64,000 nt of DNA from Chlorops oryzae (lineage: Eukaryota > Arthropoda > Insecta > Diptera > Chloropidae), in assembly GCA_020466095.1 (NCBI GenBank), contig CM035807.1, forward strand, positions 50,000,752 to 50,064,751, read 5' to 3'. Below are positions 20,208-31,599 of this stretch, one piece after another (within the stretch, counting starts at the first letter, position 1; each line of letters opens with the position of its first letter). Below the pieces are notes generated by a model. It was not told the origin of the DNA. It made no database searches and was given only the letters and a program-made list of their open reading frames with translations. The translations under genes were made by a program, and so were the position numbers.

Positions 20208-21640
20208 ACTGAAGCGAAGGAAATCGTTCAAAAGTCTCCTTTGACAAACGATGGATTTGAACAAGCATGGCAGAATCTCAAAGATCGATATGAAAATCGA
20301 CGCGTTCTTATTAATAGTCAGCTGAAAATTCTTAATAACTTAACTTCTGTCAAAAGCGAATCTGGACAAAAAAACAAAGAACTCCAACGCACAGTTAACA
20401 ATTGTCGCTCTATTCTCATTCAGCAGGGGATTGATATTGATAGTTGGGACGCTAATTTTGTTTTTCTTTGTTCATCTCAGTTGCCAGGAATCACTCTTTC
20501 AATGTCGGACCATTCAATTGATTCCAAATCAGAGATCGTTAAATGGGAAGCGTTGGACAATTTCCTCACGCAAAGATTCCAATCGCTAGAATCCATTCAA
20601 GACCTTAAAGGCACCTCTTCCGACGCAAAAAAGGCAAATGTTCCAACGGGGAAGCCCAAATCGCAGCAATCGTTTCAAACAAACGTTTCCACCACGACCG
20701 CAGACTGTTATGTGTGTGACGGAAAGCATTTATTACGTATTTGTCCTAAATTTTTAGAATGGAGCATCAGCGATCGCATAACGACTATCAAGCGTTTACA
20801 TCTTTCCACAAATGGTTTAGCAGTGTCGCATGCTACAAGGGACTGCAAAAGTAAACATAATTGTTTCCGTTGCAAAAAACGACACAATACGTTGCTTCAT
20901 CTTGGGGTGGCCGAAACCCCAAAGCCATCTCAAGCTTCGGCGTTGAATGCTTCCAATATCAGAGGACCTAGCCAATCCAGTCCACCAACGACTCCATTTG
21001 CGAATTCGACTCAAATTCAAGCATCATGTAACTACTTCGTTGTAACACATGATCAATCCTGTTATTTCAGTCAGGCGGAAAGTGTCCTTTTAATAACAGC
21101 TATGGTGGAAATTTGCATTGGCGGTTCAACTTATATGGCACGAGCATTAATTGATTCAGGTTCGGAAGGAACCTTCATCTCTGAAAGATTTCAAAATACC
21201 CTTAAAATTCCAACTTTCTCCCTTCAAGCTATTATTTCCGGCTTAAATGGCGTAATTTCCCCCCTAAGTACCACAGGATGTAATTTCATGCTTCGGTCGA
21301 TAGTCAACGAAACCTTTAAAATTCCCGTTACTGCGTTAATCGTGCCTGGATTGACAGCCAATTTACCAAGGTTTTTCCTTAACCCATTGTTGTACGAAAA
21401 GCTTCCAAATTTCCAGTTAGCAGATCCCAATTTTAATAAAAGCTCTCAAGTAGGCATTTTGTTAGGAGGCGATGTTAATCCCGTAATCATCTTTGAGGGA
21501 ATCAAGCGTAACTTTATGGGCTCAATTATCGCCAAAAAAAAACGCCTTTGGATGGATCCTCACAGGACATCCTGCCGGCATCGTGACGGTTAACTGATGC
21601 TGACAACTTTTGCGAAAAACTCTATACTGAAACTACTTGT
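20208..21640 (+). pseudogene. BEL relic E Gag and protease
   Basis: Continues the gag interrupted at 15919. Capsid region: EAKEIVQKSPL, then QAWQNLKDRYENRRVLINSQLKIL and WEALDNFLTQRFQSLE. Knuckles are CYVCDGKHLLRIC and CFRCKKRHNTLLH. The second knuckle of the set is degraded. The retropepsin has ARALIDSGSEGTF, then LADPNFNKSSQVGILLGGDV. An A-run frameshift near 21540 precedes FGWILTGHPAG, and a stop follows at about 21595. This is a typical BEL order. The nearest match in this window by layout is BEL-D, but the sequences are well diverged. Confidence 0.82.
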
Positions 21641-21689
21641 AGATATAGCGATGGGCGACACATTTTTACGTTTGCCATTTAAATCCGAC

Positions 21690-23450
21690 TTTCCGAACTA
21701 ACTTTCATTGGGACAATCACGCAGTTCAGCTATATGTCAGTTCCTACGGCTTGAAACGAGACTTAGTCGTCAGCTCGAGCTTAAGAAAGTTTATGATGCC
21801 GTATTGAGCGAATATATCGATTTAAATCACATGCAACTGACCAGTCCTCGAGCGAATCCGAATCCACCAAATAGCGAATACTATTTGCCGCATCATGGGG
21901 TGGTTACGGAAGAGAGCGTTTCCACAAAACTGCGAGTCGTATTTAATGCATCGCACCCAACATCAAGTGGGCTTAGTCTAAATGATGTTTTACACATTGG
22001 TCCGTCCTTACAAAATGACTAAACGTTACTCATATCCAAATGCCGATTTTTTAAATATGTTTTCAATGCCGATATTACGAAATTGTATAGACAAATTTTG
22101 ATCCATACTGATCACACCCTCTTTTAGGGGATACTTTTCGAACTGCACCTGATTTACCCTTACAAGGTTTCGAACTCAAAACCGTCACCTTTGGGATTAA
22201 TTGTGCTCCATATTTAGCCATTAGAACACTTCTACAAGTGGCCTCTGATGTTGAACTCAAATTATTCGCCACTATATGTACGTTGATGATGTTCCCGCTG
22301 GAGGACACGATATCGAGACAACTTTTCAAAAGAGAAATCAATTAGCTGAGGCCCTCAGTCAAGCAGGATTCGACCTAAGGAAATGGACTTTCAATTCTAA
22401 AGAGATTTTGATCGATACTCCTAATACGCAACTTTTACATTCTGATTTTCTCACTTTAGATGAAGCCAGTCAAGCCAAAACTCGCTGGAATGCCAGAACT
22501 GGCCATTTTTCTTCAAGGTCGAACCGATCGAACTCGAAAACTGTAAAACCAAAAGACAACTCTTGTCCACCATAACGAAGTTTTTTGATCCGGCTGGATG
22601 GTTGGCACCAATCATGGTTGTAGGAACATTAATAATGCGGCAAATTTGGTTGATAAAAACCACTTGGGATGAAACTGTTTCCGAGGCCTGTCTTTGTCAA
22701 TTTCGCTCGTTCACCAATAATCTTTCCCACATTCAAAACATTCAAATACCTCGCTGGCTTCACTATAATCCATCCTCCACCGTACAGATTCACGCATTCT
22801 GTGATGCTTCTACTTAAGCATTCGCTACCTGTATCTACCTACGTACTAATCACAAGAATCAAATTCATTCATTCCTTCTTTATGCAAAAACTAGAGTTGC
22901 TCCAATCAAAACGATATCGCTGCCACGTTTAGAACTTTGTGGCGCGCTTTTATTGGCTGAAACAGTTTCTATTACTCAAAATCGTCTCGAAGTCAACATC
23001 GATGATATTTATTGCTGGACTGATTTGACTATCAATTTGTCCTGGCTTAAAAAGCCTCCATGTACCTGGACGATATTTGTGGCCAACCGTGTGTCCAAAA
23101 TATCTTCCTTATTGAAGAATTCCAAATGGGGTCACGTGCGGTCTGAAGCAAATCCAGCTGATCTGGCCAGCAGAGGAACTTCTCCGCAAACACTAGCAGA
23201 GAGCGACATATGGTGGCGGGGTCCGGATTTGATGCGGCAAGACCCAGAAGATTGGCTGTTCGCTTTATCAACCGAGTCTACCACTACAGTAGAAATGAAG
23301 CCAAACAAGTCAGTGTTCACGCTTACTGTAAGCTCCGAAGATATTTCGGATCAGTTTATAAAGTGCTCTGCTATGTTTTTAGATTTTATTTCAAAACCCG
23401 TAAAACCAATAGTGAAAGATTTTTTATGCTTCCATAGCTTTAACGCATAG
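21690..23450 (+). pseudogene. BEL relic E reverse transcriptase and RNase H
   Basis: Pieces in at least four frames. RT N-terminus: RLETRLSRQLELKKVYDAVLSEYIDLNHM, YYLPHHGVVTEES, LRVVFNASHPTSSGLSLNDVLHIGPSLQND, then a stop. Frames past 22022 read FNADITKLYRQI with a lesion. The catalytic block near 22272 reads YVDDVPAGG, so YxDD survives. Next is TKFFDPAGWLAPIMVVG, then the RNase H-like part ([36 protein letters not shown]) to about 23450. Many stops and shifts are present. Confidence 0.8.
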
Positions 23451-23475
23451 AGAGATCCGTTTCGTAAAAAATATA

Positions 23476-25393
23476 TTGATTCAATGGCTCAAGAAGCAAA
23501 ATTCCAATACGATCGACAACGTCTTCTTAACAGACAAACGCCATTTGCTTCCGCTCAATCCTTACGTAGATAACGAAATGATCCTACGAGCCAACGGTCG
23601 CTTAGCTAGCTCAGAATCCTTATCATATAACGAGTCACATACGATAATATTGCCCTATAATTGTCGGTTCACTAAACTGCTTGTCCAATTCACCCATCGG
23701 AATACGCTTCATGGAGGTAATTCGCTAATGTTGCGGTTGATTCGACAGGAGTTTTGAATCCCTCGAATTCGAAATCTTGTAAAGGCCATAATTCTCTAAT
23801 GTAAAAACTGTGTTGTTGAGCGGAAAAGAGTTCAAATTCGAATGATGTCAGCACTGCCACCTGAGCGTTGCTCCTTGTCAAGACCATTCTGTAACACCGG
23901 CATAGATTTCACGGGCCCCGTTGAAATTAGATCATTCCGTGTCACATGACGGAAGGGTACGTTTGCCTATTTGTGTGCTTTTCAACTTAAGCTATATATT
24001 TGGAGGACACTTCTGATCTTTCCACAGATACCTTTCTTGCAGCATTTCATAGATTTGTTTCTCGACAAGGATGTCCTGCAAAAATCTACTCTGACAATGC
24101 CACTAATTTTGTAGGGGCCGCGAAAATGCTTCAATCTGAATATGATACATTCATTCGCTCCGTTTCAAATCTTGTAACATCGAAATATCTTCCGAGAAAC
24201 ATCTCCTGGAATTTCATCCCAACAGGCGCGCCTCATATAGGGGGTCTGTGGGAAGCTGGAGTTAAAAGCTTCAAGCTCCATTTTCGCAAATGTGCAGGCC
24301 CTTTTGTGGTTATTAGAGGAATGTATCAGTCTGGCTCCTCCAGACTAATACCCAGACCTAAATATCCTTTATAAATAATATTCCGGACACAGGTAATTCA
24401 GTTAAATCCTTTTATTAATTTACTTGTTATTTTAATTACAATGTTTCGATCCTACTCTATCTCCTATTTGACTTGAAAAGACTTCCCTAATTCCCTGTCT
24501 AACACTAAAGTGTACGCTCCGCTGTCGTGGCCCTTGGGTGAGTACGAGCACCGGAGTTGAGACTTTGAATACTTAATCAAGAGTCCGCTTGTCTACGTTG
24601 ATGCTTCCCTTTTATAAGGAGAAAGTGCTTAGGCTGCACTTTCTCGCCAAATCTGGAACACTTCCGCAATGATGAGCTGCTGTTGTGGAATCGCCTATTT
24701 CCCAATTTCGCTGTTCTCTTTGACTTCGTATATCAGCTGGTGCTAACGTAGTCATCAATTTCATTATTGCTGATCTACTTCTGCGTTCCACCTCTATTTC
24801 TGCTTTGGTGACGATATTGTGTCATCGTCTTCGGTCGTTGCATTTCTTTTGTTCGCTTTTGTCTGTTATTCGCTGTTCTTGCGAAAACGATTGACTCTTT
24901 CTGCTGATCAGTACAGTGAGTACTCGTATGTTGTAACTCACAACAGCCCTTTGAGATTCACATTCGAGGAATTGCAAACGCTTCTCGCAAGAATTGAAGC
25001 ATGTTTTAACTCTCGTCCTCTAAGTCCCCAATCTTCCGATTTCAATGATCTAGCCCTAGCCCTCTCACTTCGGGTCATTTTTAAACCGGAGGACCTATTT
25101 TAGCAGTGCCTGAACGGTGCATGCCAGACTCGCCCCTTTCTTTCATTAATCGCTGGCGCAAAGTAAAAGCACTTAGTAATCAGATTTGCGAGCGCTGGAA
25201 AGTAGAATATTTATCTGAGCTCCATAAAAGGCACCGGTGGAAGTTTCCTATGGAAAATCTGAAGGTCAATGATTTTGTAGTGATAAGACAGGACAACTTG
25301 CCCACCACTGAATGGCGTTCAGGTCGCATAACGAAAATTCATCCGGGAGAGGACCACCGGGTACGAATTGCAGATATTCTACTTGTACGGTAA
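23476..25393 (+). pseudogene. BEL relic E integrase, split by a solo LTR
   Basis: The zinc domain is near 23560-23760 (RANGRLASSE, FTHRNTLHGGNSLMLRLIRQEF) and the continuation is degraded to 23990. The core at 24000-24301 has SDNATNFVGAAKML (catalytic Asp) and GAPHIGGLWEAGVKSFKLHF (catalytic Glu). The frame is interrupted by the solo LTR and resumes at 24950 with RFTFEELQTLLARIEACFNSRPL. The C-terminal DUF5641-like domain (WKVEYLSELHKRHRWKFP, DFVVIRQDNLPTTEWRSGRI) runs to 25393. The insertion point lies between AGP and LRF of a normal integrase. Confidence 0.85.
24302..24945 (-). repeat. solo LTR of the pol-less gypsy-type family
   Basis: 644-bp LTR homologous to 55725-56381 and 62018-62674, with the same opening (GTATCAGTCTGGCTCCTCC) and the same end (GTAACTCACAACA), but clearly more diverged. 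A 4-bp target duplication, GCCC, flanks it at 24298-24301 and 24946-24949, typical of Ty3/gypsy. With one LTR and no interior, it is the product of LTR-LTR recombination. Orientation is inferred from the complete copies, which are minus-strand. Confidence 0.92.
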
Positions 25394-25399
25394 TGTTGT

Positions 25400-25680
25400 T
25401 GGCGCGTCACGATTCCGCAGTAAATTTGGAGGCCTCTCTAAGGTGACAAAAATTTTCTATTCCACGCCCGAGGAGTCCCTTAGCCCTGCTATAGCAGAAC
25501 CATTTTCAAACATTGTCTTAGCAGACAACCAATTTTGTAAACGTTCCTCTTGCGAGTTGGTACTAGCGGGAGATCTCTAAAATAAATATACCGCGTTGGG
25601 ACTCTTCCAATGAGTCGAGGAATAATGGCTCAAAATTCCATGTTCGGATACGTCCTATCTGGACCTACGCAACTCATATT
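25400..25680 (+). pseudogene. stray BEL protease fragment
   Basis: Plus-strand text reads IVLADNQFCKRSSCELVLAGDL and, after stops, NSMFGYVLSGP, which match the distal half of the BEL retropepsin region (LADPxF ... GxDL ... FGWILTGP). It lies directly after the integrase C-terminus of relic E, which is the wrong order for one element. It is therefore a rearranged piece or a second BEL copy fused here. It is short and broken. Confidence 0.65.
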
Positions 25681-26413
25681 TTTTAAAATTTTTAATTTTT
25701 ATTCTTTTTGTATTTCATTTAAACGCTTGTAAACTTGCTGCTTAGTTGAACCTCATTGCTGTAATTTCGCAACGGGGGCCGGGATGTTTACATCACACGG
25801 TATCGCATAAACAAGGCCATTTCGCTGATAGTTATAGTTTTACCAACTACCCATTAACATTTGTACGTACTCGGTACGAAGTGCTGGTTCTTTTTCGATC
25901 TTTGAAACATTAGCAGCCAACTTAAAAAAAAAGGAAAAAACGGTGAACAAAAAAGGAGATCACGTCGCACTAAGAGGAACATCGTTCTCTCTAATATAAA
26001 ACATACAATGAAACCATCGGTATTCCTTTATACATATCGGTAACTTTAAAATCCGCTCCGGTTCTACGAACGTAAGAGAAACTTCTAACCACATATTTTA
26101 TGCACACCACGTTCACGCGGCGTTTCCACGGGAATTTATCAGCAAGGAATCAACTTGGCAGCGAGGAATCTACTGCTGTACATATCCTCACCTCATTATT
26201 ATGTAATAAAAAGAAATAAGACAGAGGAGCCTTCTTTTTGCTGACCCAAAACCAACTGGTTCTTTTCCATTCCGACCGATAAGGGCAGAGGCACAAGTAA
26301 GGGAAAGGGTGCAAGTAAGTTATCCTCTCTTTACTCTTGAAATCGCAAACAGAGCTTATTTCTCCGTATAGACTCTTAATAGAATTAAATTTTAAATTTT
26401 CCGCATTAATTAC
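25681..26413. other. non-coding, possible BEL 3' LTR edge
   Basis: No gene is seen. At 25771-25784 a purine-rich tract (AACGGGGGCCGGGA) is followed by TGTTTACATC, resembling a polypurine tract and LTR start of BEL relic E, by comparison with the ACGGGGGGAGTA/TGTTG junction of BEL-D. I could not find the LTR's end or a second copy, so this is tentative. Confidence 0.35.
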
Positions 26414-26934
26414 GAATGTATCCGTCGAATTCTTTTGAATTTCAGGTGACTCTAGAAACCAAAAAAGGACATTTTTCCTTATAGGATTGTAGGATTTGTC
26501 AAATCATCATCTAAACAATTAAAAACATCTCTGTTAAATATAACTGCGTTTATTTTTTAAAAATCCTTAAAAAATCTTCCGCATCTAAGCCAAATATTGT
26601 TTTGAATGTATCCGCCGACATTTTTCGTGGAATTTCTGGTTACTCCTGAAACAAACAAAAATTAAATTTTTTCTATAGAATTTCAGGTGACTCCTGAAAA
26701 AAGGACAAATTTCCTTATCGGATTGCCAAAGGATCTATACAATTAAAAAATCTATAAAAAAAATCCTCCATATTATTTCTTGATATATTATTTGAATGTA
26801 TCTGTCGAAATCTTTTGAATTTCAGGTGACTCTAGAAACCAAAAAAAGGATATTTTTCCTTACAGGAATATAGGATATGCCAAATCATCATCTAAACAAT
26901 TAAAACACCTCTGTTAAATAGAACTGCGTTTAAG
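26414..26934. repeat. ~381-bp-spaced direct repeat with AATTTCAGGTGACTC core
   Basis: About 140 bases at 26414-26555 recur at about 26795-26935 with roughly 10% differences, including the blocks TTTGAATTTCAGGTGACTC and AAATCATCATCTAAACAATT. Shorter diverged copies of the same motif lie between them (about 26620-26700). There is no coding potential. The repeats lead directly into the 101-bp array. Confidence 0.8.
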
Positions 26935-27655
26935 ACCCAATCCAAATTGGTGGAAATTAAAATTTTGCAATTTCGCGGACTTTGGCCATGGTCAAAATTA
27001 AACAATAATGGAGCATCCTATTTCGCTGCGAAAGACCCAATTCAAAATGATGGAAATAAAAATTTTACAATTTTCGCGGACTTTGGCCATGGTCAAAATG
27101 AAACAGTAACAGAGCATCCTATTTTGCTGCGAAAGATCCAATCTAAAATAGCAGAAATTAAAATTTTGCAATTTCGCGGAATTTGGCCATGGTCAAAATT
27201 AAACAGTAATGGAGCATCTTATTTCGCTGCGAAAGGCCCAATTCAAAATGGTGGAAATAAAACTTTTGCAATTTCGCGGACTAAGGCCATCGTCAAAATT
27301 TAACAGTAATGGAGCATCCTATTTCGCTGCGAAAGACCTTATTCAAAATGGTGGAGATAAAACTTTTACAATTTTCGCGGACTTTGGCCATGGTCAAAAT
27401 GAAACAGTAACAGAGCATCCTATTTTGCTGCAAAAGACCCAATCTAAGATAGCAGAAATTAAAATTTTTCAATTTCGCGGAATTTGGCCATGGTCAAAAT
27501 TAAAGAGTAATGGAGCATCCTATTTCGCTGCGAAAGACCCAATTCAAAATTGTGGAAACAAAAATTGTACAATTTTCGCGGACTTTGGCCATGGTCAAAA
27601 TTTAACACTAATGGAGCATCCTATTTTGCTGCGAAACCCCAATCCAAAATATGCT
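26935..27655. repeat. ~101-bp satellite-like tandem array, 7 monomers
   Basis: The motif GGCCATGGTCAAAAT recurs at about 26984, 27085, 27186, 27284, 27387, 27488 and 27590, giving a ~101-bp period. Monomers 2 and 5 resemble each other most closely (shared AACAGTAACAGAGCATCC and AATCTAAxATAGCAG), as do 1 and 4 and 3 and 6. This suggests a three-monomer higher-order unit of about 302 bp. The long open frames here result from the repeat. Confidence 0.93.
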
Positions 27656-27778
27656 GTTGAAAACCAATCATATAAATAGTAAAATTTGTGCGAACATCTC
27701 GAATTAAGGCTACTGCCCAATTTTAACCGTAAAAGCATAAATTATTTAGATAATATTTTTTTTTATATTTTGACATAT

Positions 27779-30468
27779 CGTCGGCTTAGAGTGAAAATGG
27801 GCCAACTCAATTTTTTGAAATTGTTCAGGAGAGACAAAAAACAGTTTTATTTTCGCAACTGCCAATATTTTTAGAAATTTTAAACGCAGTTTTTTATTAA
27901 GTCGTACTGTTTTCAATGTCAGAAAGAAACATATTTAAAAAAAAACCCGTTTCTACCCATTTGGAAAGGTTTTTGGATTTAGCACATTTCCTGTTTCGTT
28001 TTTCTGACGTGCATTGGGAGCTAGCACATTTTCCTAAAAGGTTTTTTAGAGTTTCTTGTTGCTGTTAAAAAGAATATTAATAATTTAATAAAAAACGTTT
28101 AAGCCTTTATCCCAAGCTTAATATTATATTTATCCTGCTTTTTTGTGGCCTTTATAAAAAAAAGTCAATCGTGAAGCAAGTAATCATAAAATGAATGATA
28201 GTCTTTGGGTAAAGAAGCTTTTATGTATTGCATGTCTTCATATTTCTTTTGCGTTATTTTTTTTCTTTCTTGGTGAAGCTGTTCTAAATCAGACCACAGC
28301 AAGGCGATTATATTTTTGTCAATTCTCTGAGTCAATGCTTTCCATTCATCAGAAAAGCTCAGCTTAAAAGATATTTCACCATCTGGTGTATATCTAAAAC
28401 CACGGATATCTCTGTCACCTTGCCATCGCCCTTACTTCGACCAGGACGGATGGTTTTGCATAATTTGACGTTTTCAAATATTTTGAAAAACGTATGATCC
28501 AAATAGTTGACATCGTACGGCTCGGGGTTTTTTTGTGCTGTCTTACAAACACCAATGTAATCAGAAGAACGTTAATATTTTTTTTTTTTCATAGAACGCT
28601 CTATCGTAGAATGAACACTGTCCGCCTCCATTTGCGAATTGCCGGTTTCAAGTACTTTTTGTTCAATAAAAACTTTATATTTGATTGCTGCATTAAGCAA
28701 TGCATTACCCAAAATACAAATACGATTTTGATAATTACGTCCATCGGTATAAAAAAGAATTGTTCTTAAATTATCATTTGTATGTATATTTGAAAGCTTT
28801 TCTGCAATAAAGTTAGTCCATATACTTGCAAACTCTTCAGCAGTTACTCCGCCTTCAACTTTACTCCAAAAGAAACAATAAGCTTTCTTGTTCACAAGAT
28901 TAAAAAAAACCAAATTGTGGACCTGTATTTTCGTACGGTAATAAAGGCTACTGACTTGCGATTTTTGAGCCATTAACACTGCTTGCAGGTCGACAGTAAA
29001 AACATATGGTTCTTCACTTTAATCTTTTATTTTTTCTTTCCTGGCTTCTTCTTTCTTCTCTTGATGTAAAGTGTACTGGCCTTGCGAAACGTTGCCGGCA
29101 GCATTAAGTGCACAGAGTTCACATTGATCTTTTTTTGGTGTAAATAAGCCAAGATTCAAGGTATAAAATTTTTCATAGAAAACCGAAATTGATAGTGCAC
29201 TAACTTCATGTATTTGACACCAGTCGTTAACATAAAAATCGAAGAAAGCCTTCTTGGAACGCCATTCTGGCAAAAGATACTTTTTTTGTGTTGTGCTGCG
29301 GCAATAATGAGATTCCATGACTGGAAGAGAATCAAAAAATGATTGAAGACATTGCTGTTTTTGCAAATTATTCTGATTGGTGGTTCTTTTCGAATTGGTT
29401 TCTTTTCCTGGAGTTTTTTTTTACCCATTCAAGTACAGTACGTCGGCCTATATCTAAGGTATTCAAGAAAAAGGTTCTGCATACACGTGAAAGTCGACTT
29501 TCGATATTAAAATAATATTCCAGCGTTGGAGTTATTTTTGATTCATTGTGTATCTTTCGATCTCGAGGCATTAATGGTGGTTTTGTTTTAAGCAAAGTGG
29601 TAATATAAATTTTTTTTTCATTCCAGGTCATTTTCCAAAACTGTCTTAATATTTCCAGTCCTTCTACCTCGTCACTTTTGCACATTTCATAACGGCTTTA
29701 TATTTATTTTCGCATCGACACCTTTGTTTCATAGCTCGAGACCTTTTAACTATTTTGTTGTTCCAGCCTTCATTAGTTTTTTGTTTTCCATAATACTGTT
29801 TGCCCCTTTCTCGCAAGTTTGAATTTTTAGCCCCGAACCAGGAAGATTTCTGAATTTGCACCCTCTTTTTGCGCTTTTGGGACGGAACAGGTAGCTCAAT
29901 CGAAATGTCGGAGTCACTATGAAAACCATAGGGCACCAGTCCTAAAACTCCATCAACTGGTTCATTGCCATAATTATCCGAATTATTGCTCTTATTATCA
30001 AAGGCAGCCATGTCATCAAATTGCAATCTTATAAGAGGAAGGCTGTAATGAGTGCACATTGACTACTAAAGACATGAACATAATAGTTACCTTCTAAATT
30101 TATATGTTACAAACAAGTTTAAAAATATGTAGCTAAGTGATTGCTCCGTTCGAATGTTTTTGTTTTTTTTCTTATTTCATTAGCCCATATAAACTGCCAC
30201 CTCAATTGTTCATTTAAAAGTATTCAATACGATTCCACTCTGCTGCTTAAAAGAACTACTTGATTTGACGGGAGTTAGCACGTTTTCCAGAATGTCTTTG
30301 ACAACTGAGGAGTTGGCACGGTTGCATTTCATCGTTTACTACTAAGGGAAAATGCGACAGGGATACGATTTTTGCAAAAGGATGCATTCTTGCTTTATCT
30401 ACCTAACTGCATCAAAAACTCAATTTTCCAAAAAAGTGGAGTTGGCACATTTTTACTCTAAGCCGACG
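27779..30468 (-). mobile_element. 2.7-kb DNA transposon T1 with ~34-bp TIRs
   Basis: The ends are CGTCGGCTTAGAGTGAAAAT at 27779 and the matching complement ending at 30468. The inverted match extends about 30 bases with a few mismatches. ATAT lies on both sides (27775-27778 and 30469-30472), a possible 4-bp target duplication, although the AT-rich context makes this uncertain. Extra GAGTTRGCACRTTTT-like motifs lie near both ends (about 27977, 28018, 30271, 30310). The interior holds one minus-strand transposase-like gene. I could not assign a superfamily. Confidence 0.85.
28186..30059 (-). pseudogene. unclassified transposase-like gene of T1, frameshifted
   Basis: Reading leftward: an N-terminal region with acidic and basic segments (30059-29664), LRQFWKMTWNEKKIYI and RTFFLNTLDIGRRTVLEWVKK (29685-29380), FYVNDWCQIHEVSALS and LFTPKKDQCELCALNAAG (29290-29090), a core with AQKSQVSSLYYRTKIQVHNL, GGVTAEEFASIW, ILFYTDGRNYQNR and QMEADSVHSTIER (28979-28580), then YLDHTFFK, IRPGR and KALTQR in a tail ending near 28186. 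The TDG and HSTIER blocks could hold catalytic acidic residues. I recognise this as a protein family recurrent in insect transposons but do not know its formal class. At least four frame changes or stops break it. Confidence 0.75.
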
Positions 30469-30702
30469 ATATATTTTTTTGTTTCATGAAATCTTTAAAT
30501 CACGACACCTGATCAGTTTTATGAAAATCTATAAAACATTTGGCCTTTCTGACTATAGCTCGTTCTCGTGTATTTCTGTAAATTTTGTTTTTTAGTCAAA
30601 AGTAAATTTATGTCAACCCCATAGCTCGGAAGCTCCTTCAAGTACAAAACTAGTTCCCACACGAGGTTGACAGTCAACATATAACTATATTACTAATTTT
30701 AT

Positions 30703-30897
30703 CAACGACGTCTTTTTAAACGCCTTGCTGAGCACTAACGTCTCATTCAACGTCTTCTTTGCCAATATTGATGTATCTTTCAACACTTTTATTCTGAACA
30801 CTGACGTCTCTTTCAACGCATTCATTGCCAACACTGATGTCTCTTTCAACATCTTTATTATGAATACTGACGTCTCTTTCAACGCCTTTGTTAAAAC
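30703..30897 (-). repeat. 33-bp minisatellite, about six units
   Basis: Units of 33 bases with core GACGTCTCTTTCAACG on the plus strand, each encoding 11 residues in any frame. On the minus strand one frame repeats VERDVSVxNKx and another repeats LKETSVxxxKx. The array abuts the gypsy Pol tail, so it may have grown inside that coding region. Confidence 0.9.
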
Positions 30898-31556
30898 TAT
30901 CAAGCTCGATAGGTACCTGCGCATTCGGTAATTTTCGCAATTGTTCATGCGAATACTTGTAAGTCCGTTTGTTTACTAACGACTTCAAGTGATTATCTGT
31001 CGCTTTCGAAGATTTCTGTTATTAAGAAGGGACTTCTGAAATTCGGATATTACTTCATTTAGTGTCTTTTCTCATTTTAAGGTAATACATAATCGCATAT
31101 GCTGTACCTGATGATCTTTGATTTATTTTTATCGAATCTATCTTTATCATGTTTTGCGACACTATTCATATTTTCTGCTGCCTTAGTTCGTACCCATGTA
31201 ACATCAACCTTATTCTCATCACTAAATGACATCAACCCGAATGGTCTAGGATCCTTTCCAATCAACATTTCCAATGGGCTAGCCTTTGTAACTCGATTAA
31301 CTGTACAATTTAATGCTAGTTGCACTTCTTCAGGAGCGCCTTGCAATCTTTGACTTGCCTCCACTGCTGTCAATAAATTTTTCAAAGTGCTCATAACGCG
31401 ATCTACTTGACCATTTGCAAGGTTGTGGTACAACAGGTAAACACCGTGTTCTACCACGTCTTTGTATTTTGCGATAAAGCGTTCCTGCCCGTAATTCATA
31501 AGTTTTTGACAGCTCTTCAGCCCCAGAATCAAAGTAAAATGGAAATGACTCACCAA
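30703..31556 (-). pseudogene. Ty3/gypsy integrase C-terminal relic G3 with repeat-bearing tail
   Basis: The distal integrase core (ANGQVDRVMSTLKNLLTAVE, the region of the catalytic Glu, which here reads VDR rather than VER) is followed by QLALNCTVNRVTKASPLEMLIG at 31420-31230. The frame stops near 31077. Further left, in another frame, is KSLVNKRTYKYSHEQLRKLP (about 30985-30925), which resembles the post-integrase tail of gypsy Pol. The tail runs straight into a 33-bp tandem repeat. RT and RNase H are missing. A gag remnant lies immediately to the right, so this element is internally deleted. Confidence 0.75.
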
Positions 31557-31599
31557 ATTGACTTAATGTGCCCTTTTGGGCCAACTACATCTTAATTGT

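Larger units (their letters stand above)
15862..25393 (+). mobile_element. BEL/Pao relic E, split by a Harbinger element and a solo LTR
   Basis: A plus-strand BEL element. A short gag piece (about 15862-15919) continues at 20208. Pol runs to the integrase C-terminus at 25393. Two insertions interrupt it: the PIF/Harbinger element (15920-20207) and a solo LTR (24302-24945). In both cases the flanking sequences join in frame once the insertion is ignored, which shows the order of events. The element itself carries many frameshifts and stops. A purine-rich tract and TG start near 25771-25786 may be its 3' LTR edge. The 5' end is lost at the foldback. Confidence 0.75.

Noticed and set aside
26947..27679. 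Open frames of 118 and 156 codons
   Set aside because: Translation of the ~101-bp satellite. The periodic peptides carry no family signature.
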